Assembly: GCF_030158815.1 (NCBI RefSeq)
Contig: NZ_BPFZ01000008.1
Coordinates: forward strand, 57,774 to 121,773
DNA: 64,000 nucleotides
Direction of reading: 5' to 3'
Source: Candidatus Phycosocius spiralis
Lineage (GTDB): Bacteria > Pseudomonadota > Alphaproteobacteria > Caulobacterales > Aquidulcibacteraceae
In this document: piece by piece, positions 18,564 through 25,852 of the stretch
Layout: each line of letters begins with the position of its first letter
Numbering within the stretch: position 1 is the stretch's first letter
Position numbers and translations under genes: made by a program
The notes under the pieces: generated by a model
Databases searched by the model: none
Seen by the model: the letters and a program-made list of their open reading frames with translations, nothing else
Told to the model about the DNA's origin: nothing

Positions 18564-19370
18564 ATGGAGTTTAATGACTATAGCCGCATCGAATTTGCCT
18601 ATAATCAAGGCTATGGCCCGCGCGTGCTGGTCGTTAAAATCGCTGGCACCAATCGGGTCAATGGCGTTGATGAAGCCATGCATGAGGATTTGGCGCGGGT
18701 ATTCACCGATTGCCAGCGCGACCCCGATAGTGATTTGATCGTCCTGACCGGAAAAGGCGATGTGTTTTGCGCCGGGGGCGACTTTGACTGGTTTGAAGAG
18801 CAAATCAAAAACCCGGCCAGCTTTCGCGCGATTGCCCCTGATGCCAAGCGCATCGTGTTGTCTTTACTTGAACTTGAAAAGCCCATGATCTGTCGGCTCA
18901 ATGGTGCCGCCGCCGGCCTTGGCGCGACGATTGCTTTGATGTGCGACGTTATCATTGCCGAGGACAATGCCAAGATTGGCGATCCCCATGTCAAAGTCGG
19001 CTTGGTGGCAGGTGATGGAGGTGCCGTGATTTGGCCGGCGTTAATCGGCATGGCGCGCGCTAAAGAAATGTTGCTAACCGGGGATATGATCAGTGGGGCA
19101 GAAGCTGCGCGCATCGGCTTGATCAATCATGCTGTACCGCGCGAAGGGCTCGACGCCAAAGTCGCCGAGCTGGCAGCAAAAATCTTGTCCAATCCACGTT
19201 GGGCGGTGCGCTGGACCAAGGTTGTCATGAACCAACAGCTGCGCCAAACCGCCAATCTGACCATGGATGCGGCCATTGCCTACGAGACCATGTCGAATAT
19301 GACACAAGATCGCGCCGAAGCCGTGGCAGCGTTTAAGGAAAAGCGGCCTATGAACTTATCGGGGGAATAG
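18564..19370 (+). CDS. Crotonase-family (enoyl-CoA hydratase/isomerase-like) protein
   Basis: 268 residues from ATG 18564 (MEFNDYSRIEFAY), with AAGGA about 12 bases upstream. The oxyanion-hole segments are intact: GDVFCAGGDFDWF and NGAAAGLGATIALMCDVIIA. Both glutamates that catalyse hydration in classical enoyl-CoA hydratase (in the GCE and QPE contexts) are replaced, by Thr in LGATIAL and by His in GDPHVKVGLVAGDGG. It therefore binds acyl-CoA but probably performs other chemistry (isomerase, hydrolase or lyase type). It is the middle gene of the reductase/crotonase/dehydrogenase operon; the next gene begins 1 base after its stop. Confidence 0.85.
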   Translation: MEFNDYSRIEFAYNQGYGPRVLVVKIAGTNRVNGVDEAMHEDLARVFTDCQRDPDSDLIVLTGKGDVFCAGGDFDWFEEQIKNPASFRAIAPDAKRIVLSLLELEKPMICRLNGAAAGLGATIALMCDVIIAEDNAKIGDPHVKVGLVAGDGGAVIWPALIGMARAKEMLLTGDMISGAEAARIGLINHAVPREGLDAKVAELAAKILSNPRWAVRWTKVVMNQQLRQTANLTMDAAIAYETMSNMTQDRAEAVAAFKEKRPMNLSGE

Positions 19371-19371
19371 T

Positions 19372-20538
19372 ATGGCAGAAAGCTTTACCCCTGAACCCGA
19401 TCACATCACCGAATTGCGCCATCAATTGCGCCGATTTGTCGAAGCCAAAGCCCCGCGTGAGAAGCGTCACCTTTGGGACAAGACCCACACGTGGCCGCGT
19501 GACGTTTTTGCCGAACTGGCCGCTATGGGCATATGTGGTTTGACGGTGGACGAGGCTTATGGCGGGCTTGGTCAGGATGTTTATGCGGCCATAGCCGTCA
19601 TTGAAGAATTATGCCGGGCAGGGGCGTTTCTAGCTGGACCCTTCATCCATTGCGCCTTTTATGGCGGCATGAATTTGTCTGAAAACGGCACTGATGCTCA
19701 AAAAGCGGCCTATTTGCCCGCTTTGGCCAAGGGTGAGCTGATGTTCTGCTATGGCCTATCTGAACCCGACGTGGGCGGCGATTTATCGGCCGTCACTACG
19801 CGCGGTGTGATTGAGGGCGATGAGGTTGTGATCAATGGGGCCAAGCGCTGGTGCACGGGTGCCGATTTTGCCGATTACATCTATTGCCTAATCCGCACAG
19901 AAAGCGAAGAGAAGCGCAAGAACCTTGCCTTTGTCTTAATCCCGAAAAACACGCCGGGTGTGACATTGCAACCCATTGAGCACGTCAATCTACGCTATAC
20001 GCTTTCCAGCGACGTCTATTTTGATAATGCTCGCATCTCCGTGTCCAACATTGTGGGCGGGCTTGAAAAATGGGGTAAGGGCTGGGGCATGCTGGCTGGC
20101 CGCGCGCTCGACGTGGAAAAACTTGAAATCACCGCTGTCACTTTTGGCATCGCACAAGCCGCCGTCGAAGAAGCCTGGACATACGCGCAAGAGCGGGTGC
20201 AGTTTGGCAAGGTCATCTCTGGTCATCAGGCCATTCGCCACGCTTTGGTGGAGGCGCGCACCAAACTCGAAGCTTGCCGCCATATGCTCTATCATGCCGC
20301 GTGGCTGGCCAGTGAAAACCGACGCTTCGCCATTGAATCGAGCATGGCCAAGCTATTTGTTGCCGATACAGCAGCTGAAATCGCCCTGATCTGCCAGCGG
20401 GTACTGGGTGCCTATGCCCTCTCCGACGCCTTCGACATGGAACGCCACGTTCGCGATCTTCTCGGTATGCGCATTGTTGGCGGGTCGAGCGATATGCAGA
20501 AAAATAATTTGGCTGGGTTGTGGGGGATGAAGGGGTAA
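19372..20538 (+). CDS. Acyl-CoA dehydrogenase family protein
   Basis: 388 residues, FAD-dependent acyl-CoA dehydrogenase fold. The N-terminal helical domain includes ELAAMGICGLTVDEAYGG. The middle beta domain has FCYGLSEPDVGGDLSAVTT and GAKRWCTGADFADYIYC (FAD and substrate contacts). The C-terminal helical domain includes ERVQFGKVISGHQAIRHAL and LGMRIVGGSSDMQKNNLAG. The position near the C-terminus where MCAD-type enzymes carry the catalytic Glu holds Gly-Ser, so if active the base must be elsewhere, as in several ACAD subgroups. It starts 1 base after the crotonase stop, so the two are translationally coupled. Confidence 0.9.
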   Translation: MAESFTPEPDHITELRHQLRRFVEAKAPREKRHLWDKTHTWPRDVFAELAAMGICGLTVDEAYGGLGQDVYAAIAVIEELCRAGAFLAGPFIHCAFYGGMNLSENGTDAQKAAYLPALAKGELMFCYGLSEPDVGGDLSAVTTRGVIEGDEVVINGAKRWCTGADFADYIYCLIRTESEEKRKNLAFVLIPKNTPGVTLQPIEHVNLRYTLSSDVYFDNARISVSNIVGGLEKWGKGWGMLAGRALDVEKLEITAVTFGIAQAAVEEAWTYAQERVQFGKVISGHQAIRHALVEARTKLEACRHMLYHAAWLASENRRFAIESSMAKLFVADTAAEIALICQRVLGAYALSDAFDMERHVRDLLGMRIVGGSSDMQKNNLAGLWGMKG

Positions 20539-20647
20539 GATGGGAGATACAACCCCGTACCCGGGTTTTGAAGGCCAAGATTTATGTGTCTGGGACGGCC
20601 TTTGGTGCAGGCCTTGCCTACCTCAAAGGCCTAACTCAATTGTTCGT

Positions 20648-20747
20648 GGGCGATTTTGACGGGTCAAGTCCGCTTCGCGCCGCGCAGCGGCAGATTTCCC
20701 CAGATGATTTTTCGGGGAAATCTGGACTTGACGCGACAAAACGCCCG
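20648..20747. repeat. Large imperfect palindrome after the acyl-CoA operon
   Basis: Two arms of a long inverted repeat: an outer arm around GGTCAAGTCCGC (20662-20673) matches GGACTTGACGC (20724-20733), and an inner arm CAGATTTCCCC (20691-20701) pairs with GGGGAAATCTG (20714-20724). Flanking bases (GGGCGATTTTGAC and GACAAAACGCCC) extend the pairing. It could form a long hairpin in DNA or RNA and may end the upstream operon, but it lacks a clear U-tract. Confidence 0.6.
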
Positions 20748-20760
20748 GTCACGCTTGTAA

Positions 20761-20795
20761 AGCGGTTTTGTGCCAAATTAGGCACCAAAAGCGCT
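20761..20795. repeat. Short inverted repeat
   Basis: AGCGGTTTTGTGCC and GGCACCAAAAGCGCT form an imperfect stem with a six-base loop (AAATTA). It lies 13 bases after the larger palindrome and belongs to the same repeat-dense 400-base stretch between the acyl-CoA operon and the GIY-YIG gene. Confidence 0.5.
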
Positions 20796-20853
20796 TCTAA
20801 GTCTCTTTTGACCTTTATAAAAAGGCAACATTCAAGTCGAGGGTAAAGTAATC

Positions 20854-20948
20854 AGCCCGGCTTCGTTCTTCGAACTACGCCGCGGCAGCCTTCGCTCTTC
20901 GCCCTCCGGCTCGCCGAGCCGTAGCTCGAAGAGCGAAGGCTGGTGGGT
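20854..20948. repeat. 95-bp direct repeat, copy 1 (distal to tRNA)
   Basis: Identical over 95 bases to 21232-21326. It contains a 14-bp stem (AGCCTTCGCTCTTC pairing with GAAGAGCGAAGGCT) around a second palindrome CGGCTCG-C-CGAGCCG. Its last eight bases, TGGTGGGT, equal the 3' end of the neighbouring tRNA including the encoded CCA (read on the minus strand) but are not followed by the rest of the tRNA. It abuts the stop codon of the GIY-YIG gene. Confidence 0.9.
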
Positions 20949-21196
20949 TATAATCGCTTCTTAGCGAACGCCCTGCCTGAAGCGGTTTTCAGATATTTCT
21001 CAAAAGCCCAAGCTTTGGCTTCGTCGTTGAAAGCAAAATAGGATTTTATCTGCCACGGTCTGAATTTGGCAGTGTGTGTCACTTCGCCCGCATTATGCTT
21101 GGAGAGACGAGCCTTAAGGTCGGCGGTTATTCCAGTATAATGTTGTTGGCCGTCCAGACTCTCGAGGATGTAAACATATTTCACATTCAACTCCAT
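20948..21196 (-). CDS. GIY-YIG nuclease-fold protein
   Basis: 82 residues, single-domain GIY-YIG protein of the small YhbQ/UPF0213-like type. The signature is YVYILES-x5-HYTGIT (residues 7-23), followed by the conserved Arg in DLKARLSKHN, a KFRPWQIKSYF strand and the catalytic Glu in FEKYLKTASG. The fold is associated with DNA strand cleavage; the biological role of the small stand-alone proteins is not settled. It lies exactly between two 95-bp direct repeats, the second of which overlaps the tRNA 3' end. It may therefore belong to a small tRNA-associated repeat element. A good start is ATG 21196 (MELNVKYVYILES). Confidence 0.9.
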   Translation of the reverse strand: MELNVKYVYILESLDGQQHYTGITADLKARLSKHNAGEVTHTAKFRPWQIKSYFAFNDEAKAWAFEKYLKTASGRAFAKKRL

Positions 21197-21231
21197 GCTT
21201 GAAAAAGGTAAATCCCTTAAGCGTCTAGATG

Positions 21232-21326
21232 AGCCCGGCTTCGTTCTTCGAACTACGCCGCGGCAGCCTTCGCTCTTCGCCCTCCGGCTCGCCGAGCCGT
21301 AGCTCGAAGAGCGAAGGCTGGTGGGT
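21232..21326. repeat. 95-bp direct repeat, copy 2 (overlaps tRNA 3' end)
   Basis: Second copy of the 95-bp repeat, 378 bases from copy 1. Its right end (TGGTGGGT, 21319-21326) is the complement of the tRNA's acceptor 3' strand plus CCA. Downstream of the tRNA (minus strand) its long stem could also act as a transcription stop. The arrangement resembles attachment-site duplications at tRNA 3' ends. Confidence 0.9.
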
Positions 21327-21394
21327 CGTGTAGGACTCGAACCTACAACCAGACCGTTATGAGCGGCCGGCTCTAACCATTGAGCTAACGACCC
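21319..21394 (-). tRNA. tRNA with CAU anticodon, probably tRNA-Ile2
   Basis: Full cloverleaf on the minus strand: acceptor GGGTCGT/ACGACCC, D-arm GCTC-AATGGTTA-GAGC, anticodon stem GGCCG/CGGTC with loop CTCATAA (anticodon CAT), and T-arm TGTAG-GTTCGAG-CCTACA. The discriminator A and CCA are encoded. The D-arm and anticodon arm resemble the bacterial tRNA-Ile that is modified to lysidine by TilS and reads AUA, rather than elongator tRNA-Met; this identity is inferred. The last eight bases overlap the 95-bp repeat. Confidence 0.92.
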
Positions 21395-21565
21395 GTGCCA
21401 TGGCTAACCATCTGCGGGAGGCGGGAGATAGCGGTTTTTGCTGTTGGGCAAAAGCTTTGTTGGCAGATGGACACAGATTGGTCGTTTTTGTGCCTAGATT
21501 TATCTGGAATCCCAATCGATACTCACCTAAAACACGAGAAGCTGAGAAGGGTAGAGGAGATGAAA

Positions 21566-22345
21566 ATGCGCCAATTAGTTCGCCAATCCATATTATTGGC
21601 CTTTGGATTTGCCTTATTGGGTTGGATGCCCATGAGGGCCAACGCACAAGCTCCACAAGTTATGCCCCCGCCGCCAATGATGCATCCTTTGTCAATGGTC
21701 CCACCCCCTACCAGCACAATTTTGAGCTTTAGTGTTAGCGCGGAACAGAAAAAAGCGCCCGATATGGCTACCTTAAGCGCGGGTGTGGTGACTTTGGCCA
21801 AAACGGCAAAAGCTGCCATGGCCGACAATGCCCAGAAAATGGCAGCGGCCTTGAATGCTTTGAAGGCCGCAGGCTTGACAGACAAGGATATTCAGACATC
21901 GGGTATCCAACTTTATCCCCAATATGAAACGGTTCCCAGTACAAGGCCACGTATCATTGGGTATCAGGTATCCAATCAAGTCGTGATTAAAGTGCGCAAT
22001 CTTGATCAAATTGGGCCAGTTTTGGATACGCTTATCGGCCTTGGCATCAATGAGATATCTGGGCCAAATTTTGGCCTTGAAAATGCGGAATCAGTCCTCA
22101 ACCTTGCACGGGGTGAAGCGATGGCCACAGCGTTTCGCCGTGCTGATCTCTATGCCAAGGCTGCAGGTTTACGCGTAAAAAGGATTGTTACCATCCAAGA
22201 AGAAGGTGGCGGCATAACACCGATTGGGGTGACCAAAGTCATGTCGCGGGCGGCTTTTGCAGATTCAAGTCCAGTAACTCCGGTTGCACCAGGCGAAGTA
22301 AGCCAATCGATTGAACTCACGGTGCAAATTGAGCTCGAGAAGTAA
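21566..22345 (+). CDS. SIMPL-domain (DUF541) periplasmic protein
   Basis: 259 residues from ATG 21566 (MRQLVRQSILLAFGF), placed 6 bases after AGAGGAG; an ATG at 21560 directly touches that site and is less likely. A signal peptide is evident (charged start, hydrophobic LLAFGFALLGW, cleavage after RANA). A proline- and methionine-rich linker (VMPPPPMMHPLSMVPPP) follows. The mature part is a SIMPL/DUF541 domain: ILSFSVSAEQKKAPDMATLS, KDIQTSGIQLYPQYE, GYQVSNQVVIKVRNLDQIG and ARGEAMATAFRRADLYAKAAG. The family is periplasmic or surface-associated; functions proposed include oxidative stress defence. No clear operon partners. Confidence 0.88.
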   Translation: MRQLVRQSILLAFGFALLGWMPMRANAQAPQVMPPPPMMHPLSMVPPPTSTILSFSVSAEQKKAPDMATLSAGVVTLAKTAKAAMADNAQKMAAALNALKAAGLTDKDIQTSGIQLYPQYETVPSTRPRIIGYQVSNQVVIKVRNLDQIGPVLDTLIGLGINEISGPNFGLENAESVLNLARGEAMATAFRRADLYAKAAGLRVKRIVTIQEEGGGITPIGVTKVMSRAAFADSSPVTPVAPGEVSQSIELTVQIELEK

Positions 22346-22449
22346 TCGCGTTCACCGCAATGATACTTAGGTCACGATCACAAGCACGCTAGAATAAGTG
22401 ATTGGGTTCACCGCTTGATTAGCGTGCTTAGTCGCTATAATCGGTGCCT

Positions 22450-23445
22450 ATGATGAATATGGATCTGGTCGCAGCTAATTTGCTTTCCCCGGCCGTTATT
22501 TGTTTTGCGCTTGGGGTTTTTGCTGCGTGGGTGAAGAGTGATTTGCGTGTACCCCCACAGGTGCATGAGACGATTTCGATGTACCTCTTGTTTTCGATAG
22601 GCCTGAAGGGGGGGATTGCGCTTGATCATTCGGCAGATGCCTCGATGCTTGGGCCTTTGATGGCGACGATCTTTATGGGCCTGCTGACACCAGTTTTGGC
22701 CTTCTTTTGTGCCCGCAATCTGGGCCGCCAAAGCATAGTGGATTCGGGGGCGATGGCCGCTCATTTTGGCTCTGTCAGTGCGGTGACCTTTATGGCGGCT
22801 CTCAATTTTGCGACCTTGAGTGGCATTAAATTTGAAGGCTATTTGACGGCTCTTTTGATCGTCCTTGAGGTGCCGGGCATTATCATTGGCATCATTTTGG
22901 CGCGTACCATGTCTGAAAACCGCGCCATCAGTGTCAGTCACGTACTGCGCGAGGCGATCACCAGCAAAAGCGTGATGTTGATGGGCGGGGGGCTCTTGGT
23001 TGGTATGTTGACCGATGCCAAGGGGATTGAAGCGGTTTCAACCGTTTTTATCACGCCTTTCCAGGGTGTTTTGGCATTCTTCTTATTGGAATTAGGGGTT
23101 GTAGCCCTCACGCGGTTGCGCGAGTCGCAAGCTCCTGTGCCCTTCATGTTGGCTTTTGGTATCACCATGCCGATCTTATTTGGCGCGATTGGCTTGATGG
23201 TGGGTCATTTTGCTGGCTTGTCTGTGGGTGGTACCGCGATTTTTGCAACCATGGCCGCCAGCGCATCTTATATTGCGGCCCCTGCAGCGGTGCGCATGGC
23301 GATGCCCGAAGCCAATGAAGGGCTTTACTTAACGACCGCCATCTCCATCACTTTACCCTTTAACATCATTGTCGGGATCCCAGCCTATTTTGCGGTCTCT
23401 GTCATGATTGGGGGCTGGCCGACGATGGCGAGCTTACTGCCTTAA
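22450..23445 (+). CDS. SbtA-family sodium-dependent bicarbonate transporter
   Basis: 331 residues from ATG 22450 (a GTG at 22444 and an ATG at 22453 are near alternatives). A multi-span inner-membrane protein of the SbtA/DUF897 family, known in cyanobacteria as Na+/HCO3- symporters. Typical segments: SPAVICFALGVFAAWVKSDL, MYLLFSIGLKGGIAL, GAMAAHFGSVSAVTFMAAL, LLIVLEVPGIIIGIILA, and ATMAASASYIAAPAAVRMAM near the end. The AHFGSVSAVTF and ASYIAAPAAVR repeats are the inverted-repeat core motifs of the family. It converges with a beta-carbonic anhydrase, overlapping by 4 bases, which supports an inorganic-carbon role. No SbtB (PII-like) gene is adjacent. Confidence 0.88.
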   Translation: MMNMDLVAANLLSPAVICFALGVFAAWVKSDLRVPPQVHETISMYLLFSIGLKGGIALDHSADASMLGPLMATIFMGLLTPVLAFFCARNLGRQSIVDSGAMAAHFGSVSAVTFMAALNFATLSGIKFEGYLTALLIVLEVPGIIIGIILARTMSENRAISVSHVLREAITSKSVMLMGGGLLVGMLTDAKGIEAVSTVFITPFQGVLAFFLLELGVVALTRLRESQAPVPFMLAFGITMPILFGAIGLMVGHFAGLSVGGTAIFATMAASASYIAAPAAVRMAMPEANEGLYLTTAISITLPFNIIVGIPAYFAVSVMIGGWPTMASLLP

Positions 23446-24083
23446 GCGACTGGCTTTGCCGAACTCGCGTCCGCCCGTACCCAGCCGCGCTGCGCATTAT
23501 AAAGATCAAGGCCGCCGGTCGCGATATCAAAGCGTGCACCTTCCAAGGTTAAGATGCCATCTTTGACTTTTTGAGCGACGAAGGGAAAGCTCATCAAATT
23601 AGCTAAAGAAAGCTCCACACAGGCGCGTTCACATGGTTCTATCTCATCGGTCCCAAGGGCCACGACACAAGGGACGAGTATGTCAATCCATTGATTGACA
23701 AAGCGCATATTCTGACTGTCCTGACTGGCTTTGCTGCCCCATCGACCTCGCTCAATCGCTGCTTTTACACCCCCACAACGGGCGTGACCCATCACAAGAA
23801 TGGTCTGCACACCCAAAGCCTGAACCCCAAACTCAATGGCAGCCGAAGTGCCGTGGAGGCCTTCGCCTTGCTCACATGGGGGCACCAAGGCTGCGACATT
23901 ACGCACCACGAATAATTCCCCCGGTGCGACATCGAAAATCTGACTGGGATCAGCGCGCGAGTCAGAGCAGGCGATCACCAATAAGCGCGGGGTTTGGCCA
24001 TCGGCGAGTTGCTCATACAATTCACGTTGGTGGGGCCAGGCGTCCCGACGAAAACGGCTATAGCCCTCTAAAAGTCTATCCAT
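23442..24083 (-). CDS. Beta-class carbonic anhydrase
   Basis: 213 residues, cytoplasmic zinc enzyme that interconverts CO2 and bicarbonate. Zinc ligands and active site are plain: VIACSDSRADPSQIF (Cys and the Asp-Arg dyad) and VMGHARCGGVKAAI (His and second Cys). GELFVVRNVAALVPP precedes the second motif. Length and order are typical of Can/CynT proteins. It converges on the SbtA-like gene with a 4-base overlap of the 3' ends. The two products would supply and equilibrate bicarbonate for carboxylases such as the pccB product, though they are on separate transcripts. Confidence 0.95.
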   Translation of the reverse strand: MDRLLEGYSRFRRDAWPHQRELYEQLADGQTPRLLVIACSDSRADPSQIFDVAPGELFVVRNVAALVPPCEQGEGLHGTSAAIEFGVQALGVQTILVMGHARCGGVKAAIERGRWGSKASQDSQNMRFVNQWIDILVPCVVALGTDEIEPCERACVELSLANLMSFPFVAQKVKDGILTLEGARFDIATGGLDLYNAQRGWVRADASSAKPVA

Positions 24084-24122
24084 CCCCCACCCATAGCCGC
24101 TAAAGTCCCGCGTGGGAAAGGC

Positions 24123-24590
24123 TCAATCGACAGCCTTCACGTGCATGATCGCACCTTCGACCCCAGTGACCACGACAATAGCCCCTTCCTTCGGGCTGGA
24201 TTGATCATCGGTTTTCGCCGCCCATTCGGTATCGCCAATGCGCACACGGCCCTCGCCGCCCACAAATGGGGTAACGCTGACTGCCGTTTGGCCTAGATGG
24301 CGTAGGATCGGTAAATTGAGGCCAGGACTTTGGGATGGGGTCACCATCGGACTAAAAAAGCGCCGACCGAGTACCATTGTTGACATCGCTAGACAGGCAA
24401 AAGCCACCAATTGAAAGGCGATGCCGAGCTCTGGAAAAATGGCGGTGAGGGCCGCCGTGAGGGCTGCCGCTGCTGCCATCCATAATAGATAGGCCGTGCC
24501 GGTTAGAAGCTCAACGGCCAATAAAATCGCCCCCAAGGCCAACCACGACAAAGGTCCAAAACCCGGCCAAGCTGCAATGAAACTATCCAT
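24123..24590 (-). CDS. NfeD-family membrane protein
   Basis: 155 residues. Three or four hydrophobic segments fill the N-terminal 85 residues (LSWLALGAILLAVELLTGTA, AAALTAALTAIFPELGIAFQ, LVAFACLAMSTMVLG). A soluble OB-fold domain follows (QTAVSVTPFVGGEGRVRIGD-type, ending EGAIVVVTGVEGAIMHVKAV). This is the short NfeD1b type, which almost always pairs with an SPFH/stomatin-like protein, as here: its start lies 3 bases after the SPFH stop. The pair is thought to organise membrane microdomains or protein quality control. Confidence 0.9.
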   Translation of the reverse strand: MDSFIAAWPGFGPLSWLALGAILLAVELLTGTAYLLWMAAAAALTAALTAIFPELGIAFQLVAFACLAMSTMVLGRRFFSPMVTPSQSPGLNLPILRHLGQTAVSVTPFVGGEGRVRIGDTEWAAKTDDQSSPKEGAIVVVTGVEGAIMHVKAVD

Positions 24591-24593
24591 CCT

Positions 24594-25550
24594 TTAGCCT
24601 TTCGTAATTGGAACACTGCTAAGGGGCGCATTTTGTTTTTGGGTTGCGGTACCAGACATAGTGAGCTGCTTAACCCCCTCAATCGCTGACGCAATCGCGC
24701 TAAGCTCTGTTGGGACAATCACTGTGCGCTGCTGGGGCGAAGAGGCGAGCTTGGCGAATGCTTCAACATAGGATTGGCCTAAGAAATAATTGAGCGCGTT
24801 GACGTCGCCCGCTGCAATCGCTTCTGACACCATACGCGTCGCGGTGGCTTCGGCTTGGGCGGCGCGCTCGCGCCCTTCAGCATCGCGGAACGCGGACTCC
24901 TTTCGGCCCTCCGCTTCCAGAATAACGGCCTGCTTATGGCCTTCAGCACGCAAAATAGCGGCAGCTTTTTCGCCTTCGGCTTGTGTGATCTCAGCGCGGC
25001 GTTCCCGCTCAGCCTTCATCTGTTTAGCCATGGCCTCATTGAGATCGGAAGGGGGGGACAAGTCCTTGATTTCAATACGAACTACTTTAACCCCCCAAGG
25101 ATTTGTTGCTGAATCAATGGTTTGCAAAAGCCGCGCATTGATGGTGTCACGCTGGGAAAGCACTTCATCCAACTCCATCGAGCCGATGACAGTGCGCAAG
25201 TTGGTCAAGGAAAGATTGGTGATCGCCAGACGCAAGTCTTCAACCTCATAAGCAGCCTTTGCTGCATCATAAACTTGGGTAAACACAACTGCGTCGCAGC
25301 GTACCATAACGTTGTCACGTGTGATCACTTCTTGGCGCGGCACATCCAAGACGCTTTCCATCATCGACAATTTCTGGCCAATCTGATCCATAATGGGGGT
25401 AATGAAATGAATGCCAGGGCTCAGTGTTCGGGTATAGCGGCCGAAGCGCTCCAGTGTGTATTGTCGGCCTTGCGGGACGATTTTCACAAATGTGGTAATA
25501 AATACAATGGCCATGATGACCAAGGCTGCGGCGAAAATCAAAAATTCCAT
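24594..25550 (-). CDS. SPFH/band-7 (stomatin-like) protein, QmcA type
   Basis: 318 residues. An N-terminal membrane anchor (about 3-20, FLIFAAALVIMAIVFITT) precedes the SPFH domain (VPQGRQYTLERFGRYTRTLS, PGIHFITPIMDQIG, QEVITRDNVMVRCDAVVF, LRTVIGSMELDEVLSQRD). A long alanine/glutamate coiled coil then follows (QMKAERERRAEITQAEGEKA, ILEAEGRKESAFRDAEGRER), ending in a short helical tail. The domain order and length match QmcA/stomatin-like proteins that form large membrane rings. It is first of a two-gene operon with NfeD. The upstream side opens on a long gene-free stretch. Confidence 0.93.
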   Translation of the reverse strand: MEFLIFAAALVIMAIVFITTFVKIVPQGRQYTLERFGRYTRTLSPGIHFITPIMDQIGQKLSMMESVLDVPRQEVITRDNVMVRCDAVVFTQVYDAAKAAYEVEDLRLAITNLSLTNLRTVIGSMELDEVLSQRDTINARLLQTIDSATNPWGVKVVRIEIKDLSPPSDLNEAMAKQMKAERERRAEITQAEGEKAAAILRAEGHKQAVILEAEGRKESAFRDAEGRERAAQAEATATRMVSEAIAAGDVNALNYFLGQSYVEAFAKLASSPQQRTVIVPTELSAIASAIEGVKQLTMSGTATQKQNAPLSSVPITKG

Positions 25551-25730
25551 GCTTCACTCTCCCCAAAGTCGAAGCCCAGCTTAAAGGCTATACTGCAAAT
25601 TGCACGTCACAGAGAGGTGAACAAGCCGCATAAGATGCAATAGCTCAATTGCAACCAAAGACATGCCTCACACCCCAACGTGATACATATGTGGATGGGA
25701 CAAAGCGATTTAAAGCACGGGCCGCTTTTT

Positions 25731-25762
25731 TGTGGATAAAATCGGGGATTATCTGTGGATAA
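25731..25762 (-). promoter_or_regulatory. Two consensus DnaA boxes
   Basis: TGTGGATAA occurs at 25731-25739 and again at 25754-25762 in the same orientation, 23 bases apart. Read on the minus strand each is TTATCCACA, the classical DnaA box. A weaker match (TGTGGATGG) lies at 25690. An AT-rich tract with ATAATTATTTATT follows at 25770-25830. None of the usual alphaproteobacterial oriC neighbours (hemE and others) is present, so a regulatory or DnaA-titrating site is as likely as an origin. Confidence 0.55.
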
Positions 25763-25852
25763 GTTGCAAGCTTTGGAATTTACATAATTATTTATTGAAT
25801 CAAATATCAAAATAATCCTTGTCAAATTCCAAATGCGGAGTAATCTCTTTTA

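Noticed and set aside
20520..20846. 108-residue frame after the acyl-CoA dehydrogenase
   Set aside because: It runs through two palindromes and overlaps the dehydrogenase stop; no start signal or protein-like composition.
21319..21394. Elongator tRNA-Met
   Set aside because: Also has a CAU anticodon, but the D-arm and anticodon arm look more like tRNA-Ile2; not fully excluded.
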